Below the pieces are notes generated by a model, which worked only from the letters and a program-made list of their open reading frames with translations, did no database searches and was not told the DNA's origin. A stretch of 64,000 bases of DNA from Gordonia mangrovi (GTDB lineage: Bacteria; Actinomycetota; Actinomycetes; Mycobacteriales; Mycobacteriaceae), in the NCBI RefSeq assembly GCF_024734075.1, contig NZ_CP102850.1, positions 2,852,001-2,916,000 on the forward strand, given 5' to 3'. Shown here in pieces: positions 49,799 through 58,719 of the stretch. The translations under genes were made by a program, and so were the position numbers. Position 1 is the stretch's first letter. Each line of letters begins with the position of its first letter.

Positions 49799-51915
49799 TC
49801 GTCGTCGACGCGTCGGCCGGCGGCGGTGCCGGTTGCAGACTGCCGCGTCGGCCACCAGAAGGCACCCCGCTGGATCACCGACAGCGCCGGGACCAGCATC
49901 GGGGCCATCACGCACGAGGCCAGCACCACGCCGATCGCGACGCCGGCACCCAACTCCGCGAGATTCTTCAACCCGGTCAACGTGAGTGAGGCGAAGGTCA
50001 ACGCGAGAATCACGCCGGCGGCGGCCGCGGTCTGGCCGTTCTTGGTGATGGCGATCCGCGCCGCGTCGCGCGGCGACTGGCCGGCCACAAACGCCTCGCG
50101 CACCCGTTCGGCCATCAGGATGTTGTAGTCGGTGCCGATGGCGACGACGAACAGGTACAGCACGATCGGCGTGGAGAAGTCGATGCCCACAAAGTCGAGC
50201 AGGTACTGGAACACGATGACCAGCGTGCCGAGCGTCGCGGCGAAGGTCACGAAGACGCTGACGATCAGGTTCAGCGGGGCCACCAGAGCCAGCAGCAGGG
50301 CGCCCAGGATCACCCAGACGATGACGACGGCGACCGGGAACACGTGGCGGGTGTCGGAGTGCAGCTGCGAACGGACGTCGGCCAGCGTGGCGGTCTGTCC
50401 GCCGACGGCGACCACGGCACCCGGTACCGAGGAATGTGCGGCCGGCCGCAGCGAGTCGTCGATGGTGTCGAGGGCTTGCGTGGAGAACGGCGAGGTGTCC
50501 AGCACGACGTTGACGACGGCGGCGGTGCCGTCCTGGCTGACCCGTGGTGGCGTCACCGCGGCGACGCCGGCCACGCCTTCCAGATTCGTTGTCAGCGTGG
50601 CCAACTCGTTCTGCGGGATCGGCCCGGTCGCCTTGACGTAGACCTGTGTGGGGCTCAGATCGCCGGGCGGCATCGACGCGGCGAGGGTGTCGAAGGCCTG
50701 CTGCGACGGGGTGTCCGAGGGCATCTCGCCCAGCGTGTCGTAGGTCGCCTTGTAGCCGGAGCTGAACACCGCGAGGACGATCAGCAGCGCGCCGATCAGC
50801 AACGCGGTGATCACCGGCCGGTGTGCGACGCCCCGGCCGAGAGTGCCGAAGACCGACCGTTGCGGCTCACGACCCGGACCGAAGGGCCAGAACATGACCT
50901 TCGACAGGATCGCGATGACTGCCGGCATCAGGGTCAGCGCGGTGATCAGCATGATGGCCACGGCGATGATCAGCCCGGGCGCCAGGGAGTTCAATGACCC
51001 CAGCCGGGCGAAGAACAGCGCCGCGAACGCCCCGATGACGGTCAGCGCCGACGACGCGATCACCCGGCCCACCGCTCCGGTCGCCGTGACAAGCCCCTCG
51101 AGCCTGTCTTGGCCGTCGCGCAACTGTTCGCGATACCGGAACAGCAGGAACACCGTGTAGTCGGTGCCGACGCCGAACAGCACCACCACGAGGATGGCGT
51201 CGAGAGTGGTGCTCACCTCGAAGTCGAAGATCTGGGTGGCCCAGGCGGTGGCGCCGCGGACCGCGAGGAAGACCACCCCGATCACGAGCACCGGCAGGAT
51301 CGCGATCAATGGGCTGCGGAACAGGATGCCCAGGGTGGTCAGGATGACGATGACCGTCGCGATGGAGATGATGCGTTCGGCCGTGGTGTAGGCGGCGTTG
51401 CTGTCCACGAGGATCGCGGCGTTGCCGGTCAGCCCGGAGGTGAGATCGGTGTTCTGCAACGCCGAGGACGCGGCCTCCCGGACGGCCGGCACGGCGTCAT
51501 TCACGTCGGGCTCACCGGGCTGGCCGGCGAAGGCGACCTGAATGGCGACGACCTTGCCGTCGGGGGCCACCGACTGCGGCCCCGCGGTCACGGCCGTGAC
51601 GCCGGCGATCTGGTCGTTGCTGAGCGTGGTGGCCAGACCCAGCGCGGTCTGTTGGTCCGTGGGCGTCAGCTGCCCGCCGTCGATCCGGGAGACGACGACG
51701 GTTCCGGTGGCCCCGGCGGTGGCCGGAAAGTACTGGTTTCCGATGTCCTGGGCGTCCACCGATTCGAACGACGACGGCAGGAAGTCCTGCTGGTTGCCGG
51801 TCGTGTGATCGGACAGGTTGGGGGAGAACAGGATGATCGCCAGGGCAGCGATGACCCACAAGCCGACCACCCGCCAGGGATGGGCGACGACGACACGGGC
51901 GAGCGCAGCGAACAT
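49780..51915 (-). CDS. MmpL/RND-family transporter
   Basis: 711 residues with two repeats of an RND transporter: helix 1 (VVGLWVIAALAIILF), an outer domain of ~130 residues, a five-helix bundle with GTDYTVFLLFRYREQ, then the second outer domain and bundle with GTDYNILMAERVRE. Both GTDY motifs hold the Asp-Tyr pairs that relay protons in MmpL proteins. There is no long C-terminal tail, so it is of the short MMPL type. Likely exports a lipid or drug. The last residues are encoded by a palindrome shared with other loci. A 25-bp inverted repeat lies just before the start. Confidence 0.9.
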   Translation of the reverse strand: MFAALARVVVAHPWRVVGLWVIAALAIILFSPNLSDHTTGNQQDFLPSSFESVDAQDIGNQYFPATAGATGTVVVSRIDGGQLTPTDQQTALGLATTLSNDQIAGVTAVTAGPQSVAPDGKVVAIQVAFAGQPGEPDVNDAVPAVREAASSALQNTDLTSGLTGNAAILVDSNAAYTTAERIISIATVIVILTTLGILFRSPLIAILPVLVIGVVFLAVRGATAWATQIFDFEVSTTLDAILVVVLFGVGTDYTVFLLFRYREQLRDGQDRLEGLVTATGAVGRVIASSALTVIGAFAALFFARLGSLNSLAPGLIIAVAIMLITALTLMPAVIAILSKVMFWPFGPGREPQRSVFGTLGRGVAHRPVITALLIGALLIVLAVFSSGYKATYDTLGEMPSDTPSQQAFDTLAASMPPGDLSPTQVYVKATGPIPQNELATLTTNLEGVAGVAAVTPPRVSQDGTAAVVNVVLDTSPFSTQALDTIDDSLRPAAHSSVPGAVVAVGGQTATLADVRSQLHSDTRHVFPVAVVIVWVILGALLLALVAPLNLIVSVFVTFAATLGTLVIVFQYLLDFVGIDFSTPIVLYLFVVAIGTDYNILMAERVREAFVAGQSPRDAARIAITKNGQTAAAAGVILALTFASLTLTGLKNLAELGAGVAIGVVLASCVMAPMLVPALSVIQRGAFWWPTRQSATGTAAGRRVDDDAHPSR

Positions 51916-51923
51916 CGCTGATC

Positions 51924-51948
51924 CTCTCGTGGTGGTGTGCCACGAGAG
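51924..51948. promoter_or_regulatory. Operator-like inverted repeat before mmpL
   Basis: CTCTCGTGG and CCACGAGAG, a perfect 9-bp dyad with a 7-base spacer, 9 bases upstream of the start codon. It would serve as an operator, or as a hairpin covering the RBS. Confidence 0.5.
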
Positions 51949-51985
51949 AGATTACTCCGCCACGTGTTGCCTGACCCCCCAAACG

Positions 51986-52053
51986 TTCTTCCCCCGGCTA
52001 TCGCTTCATCGTCCGCGCGCTCGCGGGGCAAGAAACAATACCCGGGGGAAGAA
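51986..52053. terminator. Family I palindrome, copy 3
   Basis: Arms TTCTTCCCCCGG / CCGGGGGAAGAA, with TATCGCTTC next to the left arm as in copy 4, and an inner CGCGCGCTCGCG. It lies 25 bases after the fadE5 stop. Confidence 0.72.
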
Positions 52054-52077
52054 TCGGATTGGGTTGCGCAGCCGACG

Positions 52078-53913
52078 TCAGAAGGCCGCTTCGTCGACCT
52101 CCATGATGTCGGCGTCGATGTTCTCGATGGTGCTGCGGGCGGTGGCCAGTTCGGGCAGCATGTTCTTCGCGAAGAAGCTCGCCACCGCGATCTTGCCCTC
52201 GTAGAACGACGTGTCATCGTCGGAGGCACCGGAATCCAGAGCGGCCAGCGCGACCTCGGCCTGGCGCAGCAGCAGCCAACCGATCAACAGATCGCCGACC
52301 GACAGCAGGAAGCGGACGGAGCCGAGCCCCACCTTGTACAGCTCCTTGGGATCTTCCTGGGCGTTCATCAGGTATCCGGTGAGGGTGGCGGTCATCGTCT
52401 GCACGTCGTCCATCGCGGTCTTGAGCAGCGCGCGCTCGGCCTTGAGTCGACCGTTGCCGCCCTCGGACTCGAGGAACTTGGTGATCTCGCCGGCGACGTG
52501 GGAGAACGCCTGACCCTTGTCGCGAATGATCTTGCGGAAGAAGAAGTCCTGTGCCTGGATGGCCGTGGTGCCCTCGTAGAGCGAGTCGATCTTCGAGTCG
52601 CGGATGTACTGCTCGATCGGGTAGTCCTGCAGGAAGCCGGATCCGCCGAGGGTCTGCAGTGACTCGTGACCGAGGACGGCGTAGGCACGCTCGGAGCCGA
52701 CACCCTTGACGATCGGCAGCAGCAGGTCGTTGACCTTATGGGCCAGCTCGGGGCTCGCCCCGGAAACGATCTGTGCGGCAGCGGCATCCTGGTGCGAGGC
52801 GGTGTAGAGGTAGACCGCGCGCAAACCCTCGGCATAGGCCTTCTGGGTCATCAGCGAGCGACGCACATCCGGGTGATGGGTGATGGTGACGCGCGGCGCG
52901 GTCTTGTCGGTCATCTGGGTCAGATCCGCACCCTGCACGCGCTCCTTGGCGTAGTCCAGCGCGTTGAGGTAGCCGGTTGACAGAGTGGAAATGGCCTTGG
53001 TGCCCACCATCATTCGGGCGTGCTCGATGACGTCGAACATCTGCGCGATACCGTCGTGCACCTCGCCGACGAGCCAGCCGACGGCCGGCGTGCCGTGCTG
53101 GCCGAAGGTCAGTTCGCAGGTGGCGGAGGCCTTGATGCCCATCTTGTGCTCGACATTGGTCACGAAGACGCCGTTGCGCTCACCGAGTTCACCGGTCTCG
53201 TGGTCGAAATGGAACTTCGGCACGAAGAACAGCGACAGGCCCTTGGTGCCCGGCTTCGCGCCCTCGGGGCGGGCGAGCACCAGGTGGAAGATGTTCTCGG
53301 TCATGTCCTGGTCGGCGGAGGTGATGAAGCGTTTCACGCCGTCGATGTGCCAGGTGCCGTCTTCCTGCTTGACGGCCTTGGTGCGGGCGGCGCCCACGTC
53401 GGAGCCGGCGTCGGGCTCGGTGAGCACCATGGTGGCGCCCCAGCCGCGCTCCGAGCAGATGGCGGCCCACTTCTTCTGCTCCTCGGTGCCGTTGTCGAAG
53501 AAGATGTTGGCGAAGCCCGAGCCTGCGGCGTACATGAACACCGGCGGGTTGGCGCCCAGGATCATCTCGCCGATGGCCCAGTAGAGCGAGCGCGGGGCGG
53601 GCAGGCCGCCGAGTTCCTCGTCGATGCCGATCTTGTCCCAGCCACCCTCGATGAACGCGTTGTAGGACTTGGTGAAGCTCTCCGGGATGGTGACGCTGTG
53701 GGTCTCCGGGTCGAAGACCGGCGGGTTGCGGTCGGCGTCGGTGAACGACTCCGCGATCGGACCCTCGGCGAGTGCCTTGACCTCACGCAGCATGTCGACG
53801 GCGGTCTCGTGATCGAGATCGCCGAAGTCGCCCTCTTCGAGAACCCGGTCGAGTTCGAGGAGCTCGAAGAGGTTGAAGTGCAGGTCGCGAATGTTGCTCT
53901 TGTAATGGCCCAT
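52078..53913 (-). CDS. fadE5: Acyl-CoA dehydrogenase FadE5
   Basis: 611 residues, the same as recalled for M. tuberculosis FadE5. Acyl-CoA dehydrogenase with an N-terminal extension and an extra C-terminal helical domain as in the very-long-chain class. Motifs: [25 protein letters not shown], and the catalytic Glu in [13 protein letters not shown]. It introduces the first double bond into acyl-CoA with FAD. The ATG at 53913 follows an AGG-containing RBS. A TTAC-N6-GTAA site lies 66 bases upstream, linking it to fabG4/fadA2. With fadA2, fabG4 and htdX it covers a full beta-oxidation-like set of steps. Confidence 0.93.
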   Translation of the reverse strand: MGHYKSNIRDLHFNLFELLELDRVLEEGDFGDLDHETAVDMLREVKALAEGPIAESFTDADRNPPVFDPETHSVTIPESFTKSYNAFIEGGWDKIGIDEELGGLPAPRSLYWAIGEMILGANPPVFMYAAGSGFANIFFDNGTEEQKKWAAICSERGWGATMVLTEPDAGSDVGAARTKAVKQEDGTWHIDGVKRFITSADQDMTENIFHLVLARPEGAKPGTKGLSLFFVPKFHFDHETGELGERNGVFVTNVEHKMGIKASATCELTFGQHGTPAVGWLVGEVHDGIAQMFDVIEHARMMVGTKAISTLSTGYLNALDYAKERVQGADLTQMTDKTAPRVTITHHPDVRRSLMTQKAYAEGLRAVYLYTASHQDAAAAQIVSGASPELAHKVNDLLLPIVKGVGSERAYAVLGHESLQTLGGSGFLQDYPIEQYIRDSKIDSLYEGTTAIQAQDFFFRKIIRDKGQAFSHVAGEITKFLESEGGNGRLKAERALLKTAMDDVQTMTATLTGYLMNAQEDPKELYKVGLGSVRFLLSVGDLLIGWLLLRQAEVALAALDSGASDDDTSFYEGKIAVASFFAKNMLPELATARSTIENIDADIMEVDEAAF

Positions 53914-53978
53914 GGAGGTTCCTATCTGACTGGCTGTGTGGGCTACGCGTGTGGTGAAGCACGATCGGCAGGGGCTAA

Positions 53979-53994
53979 GTTACTCGCCGGTAAC
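53979..53994. promoter_or_regulatory. TetR operator-like site TTAC-N6-GTAA (site 3)
   Basis: GTTACTCGCCGGTAAC, a dyad with the same core and spacing as the sites at 18095 and 44817, in front of fadE5. Confidence 0.7.
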
Positions 53995-54084
53995 TACAGA
54001 ATAGCCCCATCGGCGGCACGGAGCAATCGATCGGTCTGTGATCTGCGCTAACCAGAGCAAGCGTGCGAGCGTGCCCCGACCTTG

Positions 54085-54154
54085 GTTCGTCCCCCGGGTA
54101 TCGCTTCTTTCCCCAGCGGCAGCCTGCGGACGAAGTGATACACGGGGGACGAAC
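54085..54154. terminator. Family I palindrome, copy 4
   Basis: GTTCGTCCCCCG(GG)TATCGCTTC pairs with GAAGTGATA(CA)CGGGGGACGAAC: 12-bp perfect outer arms extended to ~21 of 23. It lies 22 bases after the nfo stop. Confidence 0.75.
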
Positions 54155-54175
54155 TCTGGGTGGGGCCGGGGCAGG

Positions 54176-54946
54176 CTAGAGGGCGTCGCGGAGGAGTGCC
54201 AGGTCGTTGGGGATACCGTCGGCGGGCGTCTCCAGGATGACCGGGGCGTCGGCGGCGGCGGCGACCGCCACCAGGACGTCGGGGTCGATGTGTCCGTCGC
54301 CCAGGTTGGCGTGTCGATCGCGTCCGGAGTCGAACTCGTCGCGGGAGTTGTTCAGGTGCACCAGGTCGATGCGGCCGGTGATCGCCTTGACCCGTTCCAC
54401 CAGGCCCACCAGATCTTCGCCGCCGGCCCACGCGTGGCAGGTGTCCAGACAGAACCCCGCCTGATCGAAATCGCCCACCGATTCCCAGAGTCGATCGATG
54501 GCCTCCAGGGTCCGGGCCATGGCGTGGTCACCGCCGGCGGTGTTCTCGATCAGGATCGGCACGCCGAAGCCGCCCTTGTCGATCTGACGATCGAACAGCT
54601 TGCGCCAGTTGGCGAACCCTTCCGCGGCGGCCTCGCCGTCACGCAGATGCCCGCCGTGCACCACCAGGCCGAAGGCGCCGAGTTCGGCCGCCGCCGCGGC
54701 CTGCTGCTCTACCGCCTTGCGCGACGGCATGCGCAGTCGATTATTGAGACTCGCGACGTTGATCTGATAGCTCGAATGGACCACCACGTCGATCGCGGAG
54801 TCGCGGATCGCCTCGGCGTCCGGGCGTGGTTGCGGTTTCTTCCAACTCTGCGGGTCGGTCACGAACATCTGGAAGACGTCGATGCCGAGTTCCCCGGCGG
54901 TGGACAGAGGGTCGGTGTCCTCACGCAGATGTGCTCCGATGCGCAT
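54176..54946 (-). CDS. nfo: Endonuclease IV (AP endonuclease family 2)
   Basis: 256 residues. TIM-barrel, zinc-dependent endonuclease that cuts DNA 5' of abasic sites in base-excision repair. Zinc-ligand segments are visible: VVVHSSYQINVAS, LVVHGGH, PILIENTAGGD, AGFCLDTCHAWAGG, VHLNNSRDEFDSGRDRHANLGDG and VILETP. The start ATG at 54946 gives MRIGAHL, the usual beginning. A single gene with a terminator-like palindrome behind it. Confidence 0.93.
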   Translation of the reverse strand: MRIGAHLREDTDPLSTAGELGIDVFQMFVTDPQSWKKPQPRPDAEAIRDSAIDVVVHSSYQINVASLNNRLRMPSRKAVEQQAAAAAELGAFGLVVHGGHLRDGEAAAEGFANWRKLFDRQIDKGGFGVPILIENTAGGDHAMARTLEAIDRLWESVGDFDQAGFCLDTCHAWAGGEDLVGLVERVKAITGRIDLVHLNNSRDEFDSGRDRHANLGDGHIDPDVLVAVAAAADAPVILETPADGIPNDLALLRDAL

Positions 54947-55185
54947 GGATCAACGATAGTGGCCGGCACCGACCGGCCCGCCAACGTGTCGGCGCCATCG
55001 AGCCGGCGACCGAGCGGTGAGGTGATGCCGATCACCGGCTAACGGTGAAATCCGGATTTGTCGGCACTGCGACGGCGGTTTACCGGTTCCTGAACGTCAG
55101 GTAATCACTAGGCTTACGGCAAACAACGTGCAGGAGTCCCGGCGGGTGCGCCTCAGCGGGGCGTGGGTGGGCAGGACCAAGACGA
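54947..55185. other. Divergent intergenic region nfo / PAP2 gene
   Basis: 239 bases. A short dyad, CCTGAACGTCAGG (55089-55101), is the only structure noticed. Otherwise no gene or clear promoter boxes are seen. Confidence 0.35.
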
Positions 55186-56376
55186 GTGAGCATTGACGAC
55201 ACGGTCGACGACGGCCCAGCGCCGGACGAGTCAGCCGCGACGTCGCGCACGCGTGGCGTGGAGCCGGTGATCGACGATGTCGCCGCGGCTGCCGCCGTCG
55301 ACACCCGACCGCAACGTCGCCGCGACCTCACCATGGTGCGTCGGATCGCGATCGTCGCCTGGGTGCTGTTCATGATCTACGAGTTCTTCGCCGAGGGACT
55401 CGCCTTCGACCGCACGCGCCTGATCATCCTGCTGTGTCTGGGCATGCTCGCCGCCACCATCGGGCGGCGCAAGGCGATCAGCGTCATCATCGACTGGCTG
55501 CCGTTCGCGCTGATCCTGCTGCTCTACGACTGGACCCGCGACGTCGCGCGCATCGTCGACATGCCCACCCAGTGGCACCTGGCCGTGGACGTCGACGAGT
55601 GGATGTTCGGGGTCAACCCGACGGTGTGGCTGCAGAGCCACATCAAGGAGCCGTCGCCGCCGTGGTGGGAAGTGGTCACCAGCGTCATCTACATGTCGTA
55701 CTTCATCGTCCCGTATGCCGCGGCGGCCGTGCTGTGGCTGCGGGACAGATCGGCGTGGCGACGCTATGCGGCGTGTTTCGTCGCGACCACGTTCCTGGCG
55801 CTGGTCGGCTACACCCTGGTGCCGGCCGCGCCGCCGTGGGCCGCGGCACGGTGCACCGCCGAACAGGTCGCCGACTATCCGCGGGAACCGACCTGTATGG
55901 CCCATCAGGGGGCGGTCGCCGACGGCGGCATCCTCGGCGAGGTCACCCCGACCAATCCGGACGCGGCGCCCTATGTCGAGCGGATCTCGGCGCGCGGCTG
56001 GAACTTCCTCAACATCCATGCCGCGTCCACGCTGGTGGAGGTGGGTCAGGGCAAGGCCAACCTGGTTGCGGCCATCCCATCGCTGCACGCAGGCCTGACG
56101 ATGCTGCTCGCGCTGTTCATGTGGCCCCGGGTCAAGGCGCTGGGGAGAACACTGTTCATGGGCTATGCGGTGGCGATGGCGTTCACCCTCGTCTACACCG
56201 CGGAGCACTACGTGTTCGACATCGTGCTCGGGTGGGGTCTGGCCGCATTCGTGATCTTCGTCGCCCGCGTGATCGACCGGAAATGGCTGATCCCGCGTAA
56301 CGAACGACGTCAACGCGAACAGAGTGCGCAGGAGGCGGCCCAACGCGTGGAGACGGACACCTCCGTGGCTGGGTAG
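55186..56376 (+). CDS. PAP2-type membrane phosphatase / phosphoinositol-type transferase
   Basis: 396 residues from a GTG. After a ~45-residue soluble start, six to eight hydrophobic segments follow. C-terminal motifs AAIPSLHAGLTMLLALF and TLVYTAEHYVFDIVLGW hold the His and Asp of the PAP2 catalytic triad (SLHAG and H-x3-D). The family (Aur1-like) handles lipid phosphates or transfers inositol phosphate to lipids; the exact substrate is unknown. Outer loop PWAAARCTAEQVADYPREP is typical of the actinobacterial group. The next gene starts 11 bases behind its stop. Confidence 0.83.
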   Translation: MSIDDTVDDGPAPDESAATSRTRGVEPVIDDVAAAAAVDTRPQRRRDLTMVRRIAIVAWVLFMIYEFFAEGLAFDRTRLIILLCLGMLAATIGRRKAISVIIDWLPFALILLLYDWTRDVARIVDMPTQWHLAVDVDEWMFGVNPTVWLQSHIKEPSPPWWEVVTSVIYMSYFIVPYAAAAVLWLRDRSAWRRYAACFVATTFLALVGYTLVPAAPPWAAARCTAEQVADYPREPTCMAHQGAVADGGILGEVTPTNPDAAPYVERISARGWNFLNIHAASTLVEVGQGKANLVAAIPSLHAGLTMLLALFMWPRVKALGRTLFMGYAVAMAFTLVYTAEHYVFDIVLGWGLAAFVIFVARVIDRKWLIPRNERRQREQSAQEAAQRVETDTSVAG

Positions 56377-56386
56377 TCTCGCTGCT

Positions 56387-56794
56387 GTGTCGACCATCCG
56401 CCGTCTGCGCCGTCCGCTCGGGGTCGGGCTGCGTCCGGCGATGGTCCTCGGTGGCGTTCTGGCCATCCTGCTGATGCATTCGGTGGTGGCGGGATCGTTC
56501 GAACCGCACCCCGCACCAGCCCACACCTCGATGGCGGCGATCCACGGTGCGCCGCAGTCGCTGGACGAGCCGGTCATGCACGACGCGGTCGACTGCGACA
56601 CGCATCAACACCCGTGCGTATTCCTGCGTAGCGACGACCCGGTCGTCATCGCGCTGGCCGTGCTGGTGCTGGCCTGGGGATTTCCGATCCCGCCGCTGCT
56701 GCGGTCGATCCCCGCCCGCCTGCGGGGCCGGTCCGGCCGGCCACCGCCCTGGGCCATGCCCACCCACCTACGTCTACAGGTGATCCGCTGCTGA
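56387..56794 (+). CDS. Small membrane protein, DUF6153-like
   Basis: 135 residues. A basic start (TIRRLRRPLG), a first helix (AMVLGGVLAILLMHSVVAGS), an outer loop rich in His/Pro with HDAVDCDTHQHPCVF (two Cys, several His), a second helix (VVIALAVLVLAWGFPIPPLL) and a basic tail. This plan and its place before a DUF305 gene resemble DUF6153 proteins. The Cys/His loop could bind a metal such as copper (inference). Close behind the PAP2 gene. Confidence 0.65.
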   Translation: MSTIRRLRRPLGVGLRPAMVLGGVLAILLMHSVVAGSFEPHPAPAHTSMAAIHGAPQSLDEPVMHDAVDCDTHQHPCVFLRSDDPVVIALAVLVLAWGFPIPPLLRSIPARLRGRSGRPPPWAMPTHLRLQVIRC

Positions 56795-56888
56795 TCGGCC
56801 GCCACCGGACCCCGTGTCCGGCGCGCCGACATCCCCGCCTGCCGTGATGGCAGCGCGGACCCTTCACTCTGCAGAGGATTCCAAGACA

Positions 56889-57524
56889 ATGAAACGACAG
56901 ATCTTTGTGGGCTCGACCATCGTCGCCGCGGCGCTTCTGGGTGCGTGCTCGAGTACCGACGACCCCGCGCCCTCGACGTCGCCGACGGCCGTCATCACCA
57001 CGACGATGCCGATGGCACCCGGGTCGTCGAACAGCCAGGAACACAACGACGCCGACGTCACGTTCAATCAGGCGATGATCCCGCATCACATGCAGGCGCT
57101 CGTGATGGCGGACCTGGTGACCGATCGGACGACGACACCCGCGGTGCGCGCGCTCGCCGACCGCATCAGAGACGCGCAGAAACCCGAGATCGACGAGATG
57201 GCCGCGCGGCTCGCCGAGTGGGGCATCTCCGGCGACGGGGACGGCCACAGCAGTGGTGACCACGCGGTGGGCAGCCACGCGACCGGCCATGACATGTCGG
57301 GGATGATGACGCCCGCGCAGATGACCACATTGTCACAGGCCCGGGGCACCGAGTTCGACCGGATGTGGCTGGAAGGCATGATCGCCCATCACGAGGGCGC
57401 GATCGTGATGGCCGACGCCGAACTGGCCGACGGCGTCCACGGGCCGTCGCGGGAACTGGCCGAACGGGTCAAAGCCACTCAGCAGGACGAGATCGACGAG
57501 ATGAACTCGATCCTGCGCCGGTGA
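56889..57524 (+). CDS. DUF305 lipoprotein (ferritin-like)
   Basis: 211 residues. Lipobox LLGAC at residue ~20, a Thr/Ser/Pro linker, then two helical halves, each with the DUF305 core: FNQAMIPHHMQALVMADLV and MWLEGMIAHHEGAIVMADAE, plus a His/Met-rich bridge (GDHAVGSHATGHDMSGMM). The paired His suggests metal binding at the cell surface, often linked with copper handling. The ATG at 56889 is followed by a basic signal start (MKRQIF). Likely forms a unit with the gene before it. Confidence 0.88.
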   Translation: MKRQIFVGSTIVAAALLGACSSTDDPAPSTSPTAVITTTMPMAPGSSNSQEHNDADVTFNQAMIPHHMQALVMADLVTDRTTTPAVRALADRIRDAQKPEIDEMAARLAEWGISGDGDGHSSGDHAVGSHATGHDMSGMMTPAQMTTLSQARGTEFDRMWLEGMIAHHEGAIVMADAELADGVHGPSRELAERVKATQQDEIDEMNSILRR

Positions 57525-57532
57525 CCGGTGGT

Positions 57533-57570
57533 GGGCCGGCTCGGCGCGTCATCCGCGCCGGGTTCGGCCC
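57533..57570. terminator. Terminator-like stem-loop between convergent genes
   Basis: GGGCCG..CGGCGCG-TCATC-CGCGCCG..CGGCCC: two nested perfect arms of 7 and 6 bp between the DUF305 and DUF4185 genes. Confidence 0.7.
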
Positions 57571-57580
57571 GCCGCGCGCG

Positions 57581-58654
57581 TCAGGGCTTCTGCAGCGGGA
57601 TGCGCATCAGATAGACCTGATAGCCCGCAGAGATGGAGTAGGTGAAGTACAGGCTGCTGCCCGACGACCACGGGTGAATGTAGGGGGCATAGCCCGAGTA
57701 CGGATCGTTGGCCGGCACCACGAGTTCGCCCGAGGACCAGGGCCCCTCCGGGCGATCCGCGGTACGCAGGATGACGCCGGCATCCGTCTGGCCCAACGAG
57801 ATGAACTTGCCGAGGTACTCGTTCCACGCCACCGACAGTTCGCCGGTGGGTGCCGCCATCACCGGGGTGGCCGAATCCGGGTTGTTGCGCACCCACCGGC
57901 CCCAGGAGAAGTACTCGTACTTCCCGAGGTGTTCGATGTCGGAGGCCTTCACACGGGCCAGATACACCGCGCCCCACCGACCGTCGGGGGTGCCGTAGGT
58001 GTAGATCGTGTCGCCGACCTTCAGGTACGCCGACATCTGGAACTTGTGGTTGCCGCCGCCGTTGGGGCGGAACGCGTTGACGGCCCGCCAACTCTGGCCG
58101 TTGTTCCCCGACACCACGAGACCGGACCAGTTGGTGTACCAGATCCCCGGCGGGCCCCAGTGTTTGACCGACATGACGTTCATGTACTGCTTACCGTTGG
58201 CGGCCACCCCAGCAGTCGGGATGATGGTGATCTCTTTGCGCAGATCGGGTTTGAGCAGTCGCTTCGCGTGGCCGGGCGGTCCGGCGTGACCGGTGAAGGT
58301 CATCCCGTCGCCGAGATATCGATCGCTACTGCGCAACAACACATTGGAGCGCCAGTACCACAACTCGCCGTAGAGCAGCGACCATCCGTTGAACGTCTGG
58401 GTGTCGCCGAAGGCGGCCATGATCTCACCGTTCCCGTTGTCCCACAGGACGCCGAGATCGGTGCCGACGATGTTGAATCGGCCGATGGTGTCGTTGATGG
58501 AGCCGGGGCCGGTGAGTCGAGCGACGATCCGGCCGTTGGCCGCGGCGACATCGGTCGCCTCGGCCTGCGGGGTCGCCGCGAGTCCGGCGGTCAGCGTGGT
58601 GGCAAGAGCTGCCACCGCCAGGGCCGTGCGCCACCGTCCGGTCAGCCGCGTCAT
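57581..58654 (-). CDS. Secreted DUF4185 protein
   Basis: 357 residues. Sec signal (ALAVAALATTLTAGLAATPQ, AEA-TD cleavage). The mature part has the DUF4185 beta-propeller-like repeats: LGVLWDNGNGEIMAAFGDTQ, LLRSSDRYLGDGMTFT, WYTNWSGLVVSGNNGQSW, DTIYTYGTPDGRWGAVYLAR and EGPWSSGELVVPANDPYSGY. Such proteins are exported and resemble sialidase/arabinanase-type propellers. Some DUF4185 relatives have been linked with arabinan cleavage (recalled), so a cell-wall glycan role is possible. No clear catalytic set seen. Confidence 0.83.
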   Translation of the reverse strand: MTRLTGRWRTALAVAALATTLTAGLAATPQAEATDVAAANGRIVARLTGPGSINDTIGRFNIVGTDLGVLWDNGNGEIMAAFGDTQTFNGWSLLYGELWYWRSNVLLRSSDRYLGDGMTFTGHAGPPGHAKRLLKPDLRKEITIIPTAGVAANGKQYMNVMSVKHWGPPGIWYTNWSGLVVSGNNGQSWRAVNAFRPNGGGNHKFQMSAYLKVGDTIYTYGTPDGRWGAVYLARVKASDIEHLGKYEYFSWGRWVRNNPDSATPVMAAPTGELSVAWNEYLGKFISLGQTDAGVILRTADRPEGPWSSGELVVPANDPYSGYAPYIHPWSSGSSLYFTYSISAGYQVYLMRIPLQKP

Positions 58655-58719
58655 GGCGTGACCTTATCAAGACCTGAGCGTCATCGGAGTGTGACATTGG
58701 CCTTCGAACGGATGAAAAA

